Assembly: GCA_028279885.1 (NCBI GenBank)
Contig: JANQMX010000029.1
Coordinates: 83,112-147,111, forward strand
Direction of reading: 5' to 3'
DNA length: 64,000 nt
DNA from: Rhodovibrionaceae bacterium
GTDB taxonomy: Bacteria > Pseudomonadota > Alphaproteobacteria > Kiloniellales > DSM-21159
Position 1 is the stretch's first letter. Every line of letters starts with the position of its first letter. The notes beneath the pieces were generated by a model. It was not told the DNA's origin and made no database searches. It was given only the letters and a program-made list of their open reading frames with translations. The position numbers and the translations under genes were made by a program. Below, piece by piece: positions 51,815-59,893 of the stretch.

Positions 51815-51877
51815 TGTAAACCGCCTTGTCGTCTCTGATGAACAGCGTGTAGAATGATGTAAATACAATGTAAACGA
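51815..51877. promoter_or_regulatory. Tor-box-like block between torC and torR (copy 1)
   Basis: Read on the minus strand, the block holds four direct repeats: TTTACAT, TTTACAT, TCTACAC and TGTTCAT, spaced 11, 10 and 9 bases. The last extends to CTGTTCATCA, which matches the E. coli tor box CTGTTCATAT at 8 of 10 positions. It is 53-115 bases upstream of torC and 25-87 bases upstream of torR, so one TorR-binding region could control both divergent transcripts. Confidence 0.68.
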
Positions 51878-51901
51878 TGGGCAGATGGAGGTTGGACGAC
51901 T

Positions 51902-52627
51902 TTGACGCACAAGGACCACATCCTCGTTGTCGAAGACGAGCCGGTAACTCGCGCCACTCTTGCCGGCTATTTCACGGACGCTGGCTACCGGGTGAGCGAA
52001 GCGGAGGATGGGCCTGGTCTCTGGTCGGTGCTGGAAAGGCACGCGGTCGACCTCGTTCTCCTGGACATCCGCCTTCCCGGCGAAGACGGCCTCTCTCTGT
52101 TGCGCCAGTTGCAACCCAAGACCGAGATGGCGGTGATTCTCGTCACGGGAAAGACCGATCAGGTCGATCGCATCATCGGCTTGGAGCTTGGCGCCCACGA
52201 CTACGTCACCAAACCTTTCGACATGCGTGAGCTGTTGGCACGGGCGAAGAACCTGATCCGCCTTACCCGTGCGGCGCGCGGCGCCCACAACGACCAACCG
52301 GTTCAGACCTTCGACGGCTGGGTGCTGAACCGGAGCAGCCGACGGCTGATGTCACCAGCAAACGAAGACGTGCCCTTGACCAGAGGAGAGTTCGATCTTT
52401 TGGCCGCCATGGTGGCCAACGCAGGACGGGTGATGACCCGGGACAGCTTGCTCGACCATGTCAGCCACCGCGACTGGGAGCCGAACGATCGAACCATCGA
52501 TGTGCTGGTTGGACGGGTTCGCCGTAAGATCGAGAGCGACCCGAGGCATCCGACACGGCTGATTACCGTCCATGGCATCGGCTATGTCTTCGCCAACGAC
52601 GGTCTCGACGGGCGTCCGGGGCGCTAG
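51902..52627 (+). CDS. torR: OmpR-family response regulator TorR
   Basis: A 241-aa regulator. The receiver domain has Glu/Asp at EDEP (11-14), phospho-acceptor Asp55 in LLDIRLPGEDG and the lysine in DYVTKPFDM; an OmpR-type winged helix follows (VPLTRGEFDLLAAMVANAGR, DRTIDVLVGRVRRKIESD, LITVHGIGYVF). The start is TTG at 51902 with GGAGG at 51885-51889; no in-frame ATG gives the family N terminus. It is divergent from torC and ends 12 bases from the convergent hybrid kinase, its likely partner. Confidence 0.93.
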   Translation: MTHKDHILVVEDEPVTRATLAGYFTDAGYRVSEAEDGPGLWSVLERHAVDLVLLDIRLPGEDGLSLLRQLQPKTEMAVILVTGKTDQVDRIIGLELGAHDYVTKPFDMRELLARAKNLIRLTRAARGAHNDQPVQTFDGWVLNRSSRRLMSPANEDVPLTRGEFDLLAAMVANAGRVMTRDSLLDHVSHRDWEPNDRTIDVLVGRVRRKIESDPRHPTRLITVHGIGYVFANDGLDGRPGR

Positions 52628-52639
52628 AGCCTTCAAGAC

Positions 52640-54994
52640 CTAATCTTGCAGGAGAGCCTCTACGTCCGCTGCGCGCAAGGCGACAACAGCGAGATCGAAC
52701 TCGCTCCGCAGACCTTCAACCGCCGCGGAGACACCGTCCGACTCGGATGACTTTGCCGTCCGCTCAAGCCGGCCCGCCGACTCGACCAAACGGAGGAGGC
52801 CCAGATTGCCGGCTGCGCTCTTCAGGCTGTGTGCCAGATCGGAAAGCTCCGTCAGATCTTCGCTCTCAGCCGCATTCAAGATGGCACTCATGGTGGTGGG
52901 CGCCGAGGTCTGGAACGTCTCGAAGATCAACCGCGTCCGTTCGGGGCCCAACTCTTTGCGATGGCGGACCAGAACGGAAGAGTCGAGACGAATGCCGAAC
53001 TCAACATCATCCTGACTGCCAGCAGCCCGCCTTTGCTCCGCCTGCGCCAAGCAGGCCTTGATTGCCATCTTGAGTTGCGATGGATCGAAGGGCTTTTCCA
53101 ACACGCCGTCCGCACCATAGTCCAGGCAGGTGCGCTCCTGCGTGTTCTCCACGTCGGCAGTCAACACGAGAACGGCCAGGCGCGCCTTGTCCGGGTCGTT
53201 GAGCATGCGGAGCTTTCGAATCGCTTCCAAGCCTCCCATGCCGCGCATGCGCACATCCATCAGAACGATATCGAACGGCTCGGCCAGAACGGCCGCAAGC
53301 GCGTCCTCCCCGCTCTCGACCACCTGCACATGATGGCGATCTTTGGCGAGAAAACCCTCCGTCACCAGCCTGTTGATCTCGTTGTCCTCGACAAGCAGGA
53401 CCCGCAGACGCGGCAAGGGCGGCAGCTCCACGGCCGGGCTATCGACGGACGCGTCATCGGCTGCCGCGACCAAAGGCGTCTCGAGCCAAAAGCGGCTACC
53501 CTCCCCGACATGACTTTCGAACTGCAAGTCAGCGTCGATAAGCTCCGCCAAGCGTTTGCTGATCGCGAGGCCGAGGCCGGTGCCGCGCTCATAGCCGCTG
53601 GTGGACGCTGCTGTCTGGATAAAGGGCTGGAAGAGACTGCGCTGAATCTCGGCTGAAATGCCGATTCCTGTGTCTTCGACCGAGTAGCGGATGACGCTCT
53701 CACCCGCGTTTACAGAGACCTGGACCGAACCCTCGGTCGTGAACTTCACCGCATTGGTGATGAGGTTCAGCAGAATACGCCGGACCTTGTCGTGATCGCC
53801 GCGAATGCGCCGCGGCAGCCGGGCATCGATCTGGGTGCTGATCTCCAGCCCCTTCTCCTCAGCCGACGCGGCCACCAGACTGACGAGTTGGTCAAGCATG
53901 TCGCGCGGGTCGAAGGTCGTATCTTCCACATCCACCGCCTCCGCCTCGATCTTCGAGTAATCGAGCACGTCGTTGACCAAAGCCAAGAGGACCTCGCCAG
54001 ACGAAACCAGCCCGGCCACGTACTCGGCCTGGGCTTCGCCAAGCGGCCCGTCGCGCAAGAGACGCCCGATGCCGAGGATGCTGTTGATCGGTGTGCGGAT
54101 CTCATGGCTCATCATGGCGAGAAAGGTCGATTTGGCCCGGCTTGTCGCGTCGGCCTGCTGTCGTGCCCGCTTGTATTCGGTGATGTCGGAAAGGATGAGA
54201 ACGCGCCCTGAGAACTTATCGCTCACGTCCAGCGAGCGCTGCAGCTTGATGTGAAACTCGCGCAGGCCGCTGGTGGTCTCCAGCTTGCGTTCGAAACTGC
54301 CCTCGGCACCCCCGCCAAGCAGCACATCGATCTGACTCTCAAGCAAGGGGTAGCCGCGGTTGGCGTAGTAGCCCTTTCCCGGTACTGCCGCTTCGTCGAA
54401 CAGCGCGGCCGCGGCATAGTTCAGATTCTCGACCCTGTTCCGGTCATCGAGCAGGATCACCGGCTCCGTCAGGCTCTCGAAGATGGTGAGGTACTTGTTC
54501 TTTTCATTGGTAAGCTGCCGGTTCTTGGCATGCGCCTCGGCGATCTGCTCGGCCCCGTCAACTGCGAGCCACTCGGAGCAGAAGGCGATTTCCACGTGGT
54601 CGAAAAAGCGCTCGATGAACCGCCGTTGGCGTTCGATCACCTCGCCGTTGCCGTCCTGGTGCGCAATCAGGTCGAAGTAGGCCTGACGGTAGTATTTGGT
54701 CAGGCCGAGGAACATGCCAACCGGAATGCCGCGCTCGCGATGCAACCGCGCCTCCGTCACGGCAAAGTTGACGATCGGCTCGCGCACGTAGTCGATATCC
54801 GCAGCGAGCTCCAGGGGCTCCTCGTTTGTTTCAAGCACCTTCAGCAGCGGCACGGAAAAGCCGCAGATCGACTCCCGCCATGGCTGCTCCAAGGTCGAGC
54901 TGAAGGATGTGTAACCGTGCCGTTTGGCATAGGACAGGACCCGACGAACGAGCCAGTCCTCGTTGTCGGCGATCAGTTGCTTGAGCGAAGCCAT
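52640..54994 (-). CDS. torS: Hybrid sensor histidine kinase (TorS-like phosphorelay, no membrane segments)
   Basis: 784 aa, in order: a helical N-terminal sensor region (1-150, resembling RsbRD_N-type four-helix domains by eye), a PAS-like domain (~165-275), HisKA with His297 in MMSHEIRTPINS, an HATPase domain (N-box NLITNAVKF, DTGIGI, GTGLGLAISK), a receiver with Asp580 in IVLMDVRMRG and an Hpt domain with His722 in DLAHSLKSAAGN. This His-Asp-His relay is the TorS layout. Unlike E. coli TorS there is no transmembrane segment or periplasmic domain, and no torT is present, so the signal must be read in the cytoplasm. Its position beside torR makes it the likely TorR donor. Confidence 0.88.
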   Translation of the reverse strand: MASLKQLIADNEDWLVRRVLSYAKRHGYTSFSSTLEQPWRESICGFSVPLLKVLETNEEPLELAADIDYVREPIVNFAVTEARLHRERGIPVGMFLGLTKYYRQAYFDLIAHQDGNGEVIERQRRFIERFFDHVEIAFCSEWLAVDGAEQIAEAHAKNRQLTNEKNKYLTIFESLTEPVILLDDRNRVENLNYAAAALFDEAAVPGKGYYANRGYPLLESQIDVLLGGGAEGSFERKLETTSGLREFHIKLQRSLDVSDKFSGRVLILSDITEYKRARQQADATSRAKSTFLAMMSHEIRTPINSILGIGRLLRDGPLGEAQAEYVAGLVSSGEVLLALVNDVLDYSKIEAEAVDVEDTTFDPRDMLDQLVSLVAASAEEKGLEISTQIDARLPRRIRGDHDKVRRILLNLITNAVKFTTEGSVQVSVNAGESVIRYSVEDTGIGISAEIQRSLFQPFIQTAASTSGYERGTGLGLAISKRLAELIDADLQFESHVGEGSRFWLETPLVAAADDASVDSPAVELPPLPRLRVLLVEDNEINRLVTEGFLAKDRHHVQVVESGEDALAAVLAEPFDIVLMDVRMRGMGGLEAIRKLRMLNDPDKARLAVLVLTADVENTQERTCLDYGADGVLEKPFDPSQLKMAIKACLAQAEQRRAAGSQDDVEFGIRLDSSVLVRHRKELGPERTRLIFETFQTSAPTTMSAILNAAESEDLTELSDLAHSLKSAAGNLGLLRLVESAGRLERTAKSSESDGVSAAVEGLRSEFDLAVVALRAADVEALLQD

Positions 54995-55130
54995 TGCTGC
55001 TTTTCACGTTATGCGACCGTAGAGTCTTAGCAAGACCGTCCTCAGCCGAAAAGACTGGGGAAATGGCGCGCGGCATTGAACGGGGTTCGAAGCCGATGAA
55101 CTGGGCCGCCAGTTCGATAATTAGGAGAAA

Positions 55131-55207
55131 TGGCGCGCCCGGCAGGATTCGAACCTGCGACCCCATGCTTAGAAGGCACGTGCTCTATCCAGCTGAGCTA
55201 CGGGCGC
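55131..55207 (-). tRNA. tRNA-Arg (anticodon UCU)
   Basis: The 77-base minus-strand sequence folds as a complete tRNA: acceptor GCGCCCG paired with CGGGCGC, D arm GCTC/GAGC, anticodon loop CTTCTAA (anticodon TCT), T arm GCAGG-TTCGAAT-CCTGC, discriminator G and an encoded CCA. It reads AGA codons. Confidence 0.97.
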
Positions 55208-55289
55208 TGGCGCGGCTATGCCGGCTTTCTGCCTGCCAAACGCACCCGGCACAAGAGCCGCCGCAATGACAGGGGGCGTTTGGAGGCTA

Positions 55290-55595
55290 TTAGTGCGTCC
55301 AGCGCGCCAGGCGGCGATTGCTGAAGTTGTCGGCGTAGGACTTTGGCCGAACCACGCGCTCCTGGGGCTCGTCGACGCTGTACATGTAGCCCCGCTTCTT
55401 GGCGAGCGCGACAGCCTCCTCCTTGCTCTCGAAGGTTAGCCGCACCTGTTGGTTGGTGTCCGGAGACGCGACCCATCCCATCAAGGGCTCGACCGAACGG
55501 GCGGCCGTCGGCTCGAACTCCATGACCCAATGCTTGGTATTGCTGCGGCCAGACTGCATGGCCGTCTTGGGAAGCTTGAAGATACGCACCTGCAT
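55290..55595 (-). CDS. NDUFS4-like complex I accessory subunit (ETC_C1_NDUFS4 family)
   Basis: 101 aa from the ATG at 55595, which follows GAGGTTGG; the frame extends 8 residues upstream. It has the family pattern VRIFKLPKTAMQSGRSNTKHWVM, split here as VRIFKLPKTAMQSG and NTKHWVMEFE, then PLMGWVASPDTNQQVRLTF, EAVALAKKRGYMYSV and PKSYADNFSNRRLARWTH. The homologous 18-kDa subunit is an accessory part of NADH:quinone oxidoreductase in mitochondria and alphaproteobacteria, which supports the taxonomic placement. It is downstream of, and on the same strand as, the TPR gene, and upstream of tRNA-Arg. Confidence 0.9.
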   Translation of the reverse strand: MQVRIFKLPKTAMQSGRSNTKHWVMEFEPTAARSVEPLMGWVASPDTNQQVRLTFESKEEAVALAKKRGYMYSVDEPQERVVRPKSYADNFSNRRLARWTH

Positions 55596-55658
55596 CAGCC
55601 CAACCTCTACCGTCGACAAGCGAGCGAGGCCGGACCTGGCCCGCCTCGCAACACGGAT

Positions 55659-58112
55659 TTAGTTGGTGCTGCTCAGATTGTCGAGCAGCACCTGGGCCTG
55701 GGCGCGTTCGGGGAAAGGCCGCTCATCGTCCAGCACCTGCCTCAGAAGGTCTCTGGCAGCCTCGGGTTGACCCTGCGCCATGCGCACGTGGGCCAAGTGA
55801 TAGAGGAAGGTCGGCACGCCCGCCGCAAGCTGATCGGCGCGCTCCAGGAAGATGGCTGCCTGATTGAGGTCGCCGGTGCGATAAAGCACCCAGCCGAGGG
55901 TATCCAGGTAATAGGGATTGTTCGATGCCTGGAAGCGTTCGGCCAGGGCCAGGGCCTCGGCCAGTTGCTCCTGGTCTTCGGGATAGGCATCGGCAATCAG
56001 GGCCGCCAGATTGTTTGCCGCGATATCCTGGCCGGGGTCCTGGGCCAGCATTTCCCGGTAGACCGCGGCCGCCTCGTCGTAGCGGCGCTGGGTATGGAGA
56101 AGACTGGCCTTCATGAAATGAAGGCGCCCGTCACCCGGCATCACCGCCAAGCCGTCGTCCAGAGTGGTGAGCGCCTGGTCAATCGCCTCCTGGCTCAACT
56201 GCAAACGAGCCAGGGCGGCATAGGTTCGGGTATCTCCCGGTTCGCGCACAATGGCTTCGCGGAGCGCCACTTGTGCCGCGTCGATCTGGCCGGTGCTGGC
56301 CAGCACCTGACCTTGGCGGAAAGGACCGATCGCCAGATTGGGCGTGCGGGCCGAGTAGTCCTCCAGGTACGCCAGAAGCGGTTCCGTCTCACCGAGGGCA
56401 AACCAAGCCTCTACCAAGCCTTCGAGCGCAGCGGTCCGGCTCGGGGTCTCGGCGAGGGTCTTCTTGAACGAGTCAACAGACTCGGCATAGCGGTTCTGCC
56501 CGAGAAAGACGCGCCCAAGAAGCTGCCAGCCAACCACCTGACGCGCCTTGTTTTCCGACTGTGCCAAGCTGTTCGCCAGGCCCTCGGCCTCCGCGAAGTC
56601 GCCATCGGCAATCAGGATATCGGCCCTGGTTGCCAGCGCGATCAGGTTGTCGGGCTGGCGTTGCAGAAGGCCGTCAAGAGCGCTCATCGCCCCCTGACGC
56701 TCGCCCGTCCGGGCCAGCAGCTGGATGAGGCGGAGCTGCACCGTCGCATTGTCCGGCTCGAGCGTGGCGAGGTGACGCAATGCCTCGACGGCCAGGCCCT
56801 GCTGACCGCCGGCAATGAGCCCGGTGGCCAAAAGATCGAGCGCTTCGCGCTGGTTTGGCTCACCGCGCAGGATAGCCCGCAAGTCGGCAACCGCCTCGTT
56901 ATGTCGGCCGTCGTTGAGCAGAGCCCGAGCACGCAGCAGCAGCGCCCCCTCGTTGGCGGGTTCGGCTTCGATAACCCTCTCCGCCAGGTCCTGTGCCCTT
57001 TCGACGTCGCCCGCAGCAAAAGCCATGCGGGCCAGTGCAAGCTGCGCCGCCAGGCCTTGCGGGCCTTCGGGATTGCGCTCGGCAATCTCTTCGAAGACCG
57101 TCTGAGCGTCCGCCGACCTGGCGTGACGGGAGTAGAGCTCCGCCAGCCCGAAACGCAGGCCATCGCTTTCGGGCGAGCCCGAGATGAAGGTCTGCAGGGC
57201 TTCCTCGGCCGCATCGAAGGAGCGTTGGTTGGCCAAAAAGTCGACCAACAGCAGCTTGAAGGTCTCGTCGTCGGGGCGCTCGTCGATGGCGCTGCGCAGT
57301 AGGGTCTCGGCGTCGTCGGCCCGCCCCCAGGCGATCAGCAAGCGCGCCAGATTGATGCGATACAGAGCCTTGTCAGGCTCGAGCTGGAAGAGCTGGTAAA
57401 ACAGCTGCTGGATCTCGTTGCGCTCGTCATGCTGCAGATGCAGCGCAATCTTGAGAAGCCGTAAGGCCGCATTCTCCGGCAGGCGGTCAAGTGCGGAGCC
57501 AAGCACGGCGACCGCCTCGTCATGGGCGCCTTCGCGCTCCAGGATACCCGACATCAGCGACAACGACGGTACCGAGTTCTGGTCGATGTCCAGCGCTGTC
57601 TCCGCGGCGGCACGCGCATCTCCCAAGCGGTTCTCGCGCAGGGCGACGGCGCCGGCGAGCGCATGGGCGTCGGCGGCGTCAGGCGCAAGAGTCAGCGCCG
57701 TTTCTGCTTGCGTGGCAGCAGAGGCAAGGTCGCCACCGTAGAGGTAGATGGTGCCGAGCCGGATCGTGGCACCGACATGCTGCGGATCCTGGGCCAGCAC
57801 GGCGGAGTAAGCGGCGAAAGCGCCTCGCCAGTTGGCTTCCCGCTCTTGGATCTGCGCGAGGTAATAGAGCGCCTCGACGCCCTTCGGGTTGATTTGGCGG
57901 GCGTTCTTGAACTCCAGGCGAGCCTTCTGATACTCGCCGGCTGCGAACAGCTCGCGGCCCTTCTCGAGATAGGCCTGCTCGCGCTCTTCCGGCCCGTCGC
58001 ACGCAGCCAGCAACAGAGCTGCGGCAAAAAAAGCCAAGATGCCGCGCCATGCGAGCCTTCGCCCGGGACCGTTACGCCTTGGGAAACGCTGTCCTGCCAC
58101 CGCCTCGATCAC
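55659..58112 (-). CDS. TPR-repeat lipoprotein, PEP-CTERM/XrtA system PrsT-like
   Basis: About 817 aa from the GTG at 58112, which has GGAGGG 6 bases upstream and places a lipoprotein signal peptide (LAFFAAALLLAAC, lipid-attached Cys38) at the N terminus; longer in-frame starts exist. The rest is ~20 tetratricopeptide-like repeats (for example YLEKGRELFAAGEYQKARLE, IRLGTIYLYGGDLASAATQA, DTLGWVLYRTGDLNQAAIFL). The layout matches the TPR lipoproteins of exosortase/PEP-CTERM polysaccharide loci. No exosortase gene is in the window; a VanZ-like gene, another common companion, lies upstream on the same strand. Confidence 0.82.
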   Translation of the reverse strand: MIEAVAGQRFPRRNGPGRRLAWRGILAFFAAALLLAACDGPEEREQAYLEKGRELFAAGEYQKARLEFKNARQINPKGVEALYYLAQIQEREANWRGAFAAYSAVLAQDPQHVGATIRLGTIYLYGGDLASAATQAETALTLAPDAADAHALAGAVALRENRLGDARAAAETALDIDQNSVPSLSLMSGILEREGAHDEAVAVLGSALDRLPENAALRLLKIALHLQHDERNEIQQLFYQLFQLEPDKALYRINLARLLIAWGRADDAETLLRSAIDERPDDETFKLLLVDFLANQRSFDAAEEALQTFISGSPESDGLRFGLAELYSRHARSADAQTVFEEIAERNPEGPQGLAAQLALARMAFAAGDVERAQDLAERVIEAEPANEGALLLRARALLNDGRHNEAVADLRAILRGEPNQREALDLLATGLIAGGQQGLAVEALRHLATLEPDNATVQLRLIQLLARTGERQGAMSALDGLLQRQPDNLIALATRADILIADGDFAEAEGLANSLAQSENKARQVVGWQLLGRVFLGQNRYAESVDSFKKTLAETPSRTAALEGLVEAWFALGETEPLLAYLEDYSARTPNLAIGPFRQGQVLASTGQIDAAQVALREAIVREPGDTRTYAALARLQLSQEAIDQALTTLDDGLAVMPGDGRLHFMKASLLHTQRRYDEAAAVYREMLAQDPGQDIAANNLAALIADAYPEDQEQLAEALALAERFQASNNPYYLDTLGWVLYRTGDLNQAAIFLERADQLAAGVPTFLYHLAHVRMAQGQPEAARDLLRQVLDDERPFPERAQAQVLLDNLSSTN

Positions 58113-58741
58113 CGGCCACCCTCCGCGAATTGCTCCATCGTTCGCGCCACGGTCAAAAAGCCGGCTCGCACGACGCCACCTTGCTCCCGACATGCTGCGC
58201 TTTTTCCTGGCGAGCTCTATTACAACACTTGGTATATTATTGTGATATTTCTCTCTCAATAATGGTAGACTTAGACATAGATCGGACGCCACGCCCGGAA
58301 AAGGCCGATCCTGAAAAATCCTTCAGACAAAGTGCCTTGGCGACGTCCTCGCGAGCAATCCTTGGGACTCGCTCGGCATGTCGGCCATCGTAGAGGCTGT
58401 CCGCCCGCAGCTACGCGCGGACGCACTTCCTTAGGTCCGTCAGATGTCGTGGAAAGATGGCATCGCGATGGCAAGGCCTCGCGCCGGGTCTCCTGATTGG
58501 CTGGCGGAACGCTCTGAGGGCAGGCCAAGCCACTCGTCCGGATGGCAGGGTGCAGACAAAGAAACGGCCCGGTGCCGTCCGCGGCCCGGGCCTGAAGTCT
58601 GAAGGGAGATTTCCATGCCTGACGAAGATTAGTCGGTCGGGCCGCTGCGGTGCATGATCCAGGTCAATTTCTCCGCGGAGACGCGCCCCCGGTTCCAGCC
58701 CTACCCGATCGCGATGGTCTTGATGCTCGGCTTGGCCCTGC
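58113..58741. other. 629-base gap without a convincing gene, A+T-rich promoter region and hairpin
   Basis: Short frames here have no ribosome site or family match. Bases ~58215-58280 are markedly A+T-rich and hold an inverted repeat, ATTATTG (58236-58242) and CAATAAT (58257-58263) with a 14-base spacer, probably a promoter/operator for the minus-strand TPR gene. A GC stem, GGCCCGG (58566-58572) with CCGGGCC (58586-58592), could end the VanZ transcript on the minus strand. Confidence 0.4.
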
Positions 58742-59128
58742 CTATGCAGGCGCCGGCGACCGCGGCCGCAAGCGGTTCAACAGGCGCTCGAGCAGAAGCG
58801 CGCAGAAGATGCCAAGCAGCATGCCGACTATATTGGCACCGACGTCCGCCAGCTCCTGCGTGCGGCCGGGCACGGCGCCCTGAGCAAGCTCCATGGCAAT
58901 ACCGAACGCCAGCACGGCTGTTCCCAGAGCCAGCTTTGTCCTTGGTGTCATCAGCGCCGTGGCTGTGAAAGCCAGGGCCGCATAGGCCAGGCCGTGGCCG
59001 ATCTTGTCACCGACGTGAAGACCCTGAGGAATTGGCATTTGCGGTACGAGCGACAGCCAAGCGACCGACAACACACCCAAACAAAAGGCTGCACGCAGCA
59101 GCCACCAGAGATACATCCTGCCCTTCAC
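58742..59128 (-). CDS. VanZ-like family membrane protein
   Basis: About 128 aa from a GTG at 59128 (GAGGA 7 bases upstream); an ATG at 59116 is the alternative. Four hydrophobic segments and the VanZ-type motifs SLVPQMPIPQGLHVGDKIGH (sodium-channel-like GDKIGH box), GIAMELAQGAVPGRTQELAD and VGANIVGMLLGI are clear. Small VanZ-like proteins often occur in exosortase/exopolysaccharide loci; a TPR lipoprotein of that type is next on the same strand. Function is unproven. Confidence 0.87.
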   Translation of the reverse strand: MKGRMYLWWLLRAAFCLGVLSVAWLSLVPQMPIPQGLHVGDKIGHGLAYAALAFTATALMTPRTKLALGTAVLAFGIAMELAQGAVPGRTQELADVGANIVGMLLGIFCALLLERLLNRLRPRSPAPA

Positions 59129-59276
59129 AGCGTCGTCCTCTTGAGCGCCTTGCAACGGGTTACTCCGCCGTCCTGGCGGCGGTGGAAGCCCTAGCGGCAA
59201 AGTAAGGCAAAAGCGTGTAGGCTCGCCTAACGACGCGAGTTTCGATAAGAATTTGAAAAATATAACAAAGTTGTGA

Positions 59277-59792
59277 CTAAAGGCCCTTGCTGCCCCGTGC
59301 GATGGCAACGACGCCGGTTCGCGAGACATCGACCATGCCGAGCGGCTTCATGAGGTCGATGAAGGCATCCACCTTCTCGGAGCGGTGGTGCATCTCGAAC
59401 ACGAAGTGATCGAGCCCCGCATCCACGACCTCAGCCTTGAAAATGTCGGCGATGCGCAGGGCCTCGACGCGCTTTTCGCCGGTGCCCACCACCTTCACCA
59501 AGGCGAGCTCGCGTTCGACGTAAGGACCGAGCCGGGTAAGGTCGCTGACCTGATGCACCGGCACCAAACGGCCAAGCTGGGCCTTGATCTGTTCCAAGAT
59601 CATCGGCGTGCCGCTGGTGATGATGGTGATACGCGAGAGATTTTGGTCCGGGTCGACCTCGGTGACCGTCAGGCTTTCGATGTTGTAGCCGCGGCCTGAA
59701 AACAAACCGATCACGCGGGCCAAGACGCCGGGCTCGTTGTCCACGAGCACGGCCATGACGCAGGACTCTTCTTGGGTTTCTATCGGCGACAT
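59277..59792 (-). CDS. ilvH: Acetolactate synthase small (regulatory) subunit
   Basis: 171 aa from ATG 59792. It has the N-terminal ACT domain (MAVLVDNEPGVLARVIGLFS, NIESLTVTEVD) and the C-terminal regulatory domain (RELALVKVVGTGEKRVEALR, GKSL-type end VVAIARGSKGL). It binds IlvB and confers valine feedback inhibition. It follows ilvB by ~100 bases on the same strand. Confidence 0.95.
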   Translation of the reverse strand: MSPIETQEESCVMAVLVDNEPGVLARVIGLFSGRGYNIESLTVTEVDPDQNLSRITIITSGTPMILEQIKAQLGRLVPVHQVSDLTRLGPYVERELALVKVVGTGEKRVEALRIADIFKAEVVDAGLDHFVFEMHHRSEKVDAFIDLMKPLGMVDVSRTGVVAIARGSKGL

Positions 59793-59893
59793 GTGTCTTG
59801 CTTTTTCATTTTGGAAACGGGCGCGCACTGTCCGGCCGCCGCCCCGGCGCTCGGGCAGGGCAGGGCCGGCAGCTCAGCAGGCAGGCGAAGTCC

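Noticed and set aside
55131..55207. Integration site of a genomic island at tRNA-Arg
   Set aside because: No integrase and no repeated tRNA 3' end were seen on either side within the window.
55449..57302. 617-residue plus-strand frame opposite the TPR lipoprotein gene
   Set aside because: Repetitive composition mirrors the TPR repeats on the other strand; no ribosome site or domain.
58654..58968. 104-residue plus-strand frame with a possible signal-like hydrophobic start
   Set aside because: The second half is antisense to the VanZ-like gene and no ribosome site or homology is apparent.
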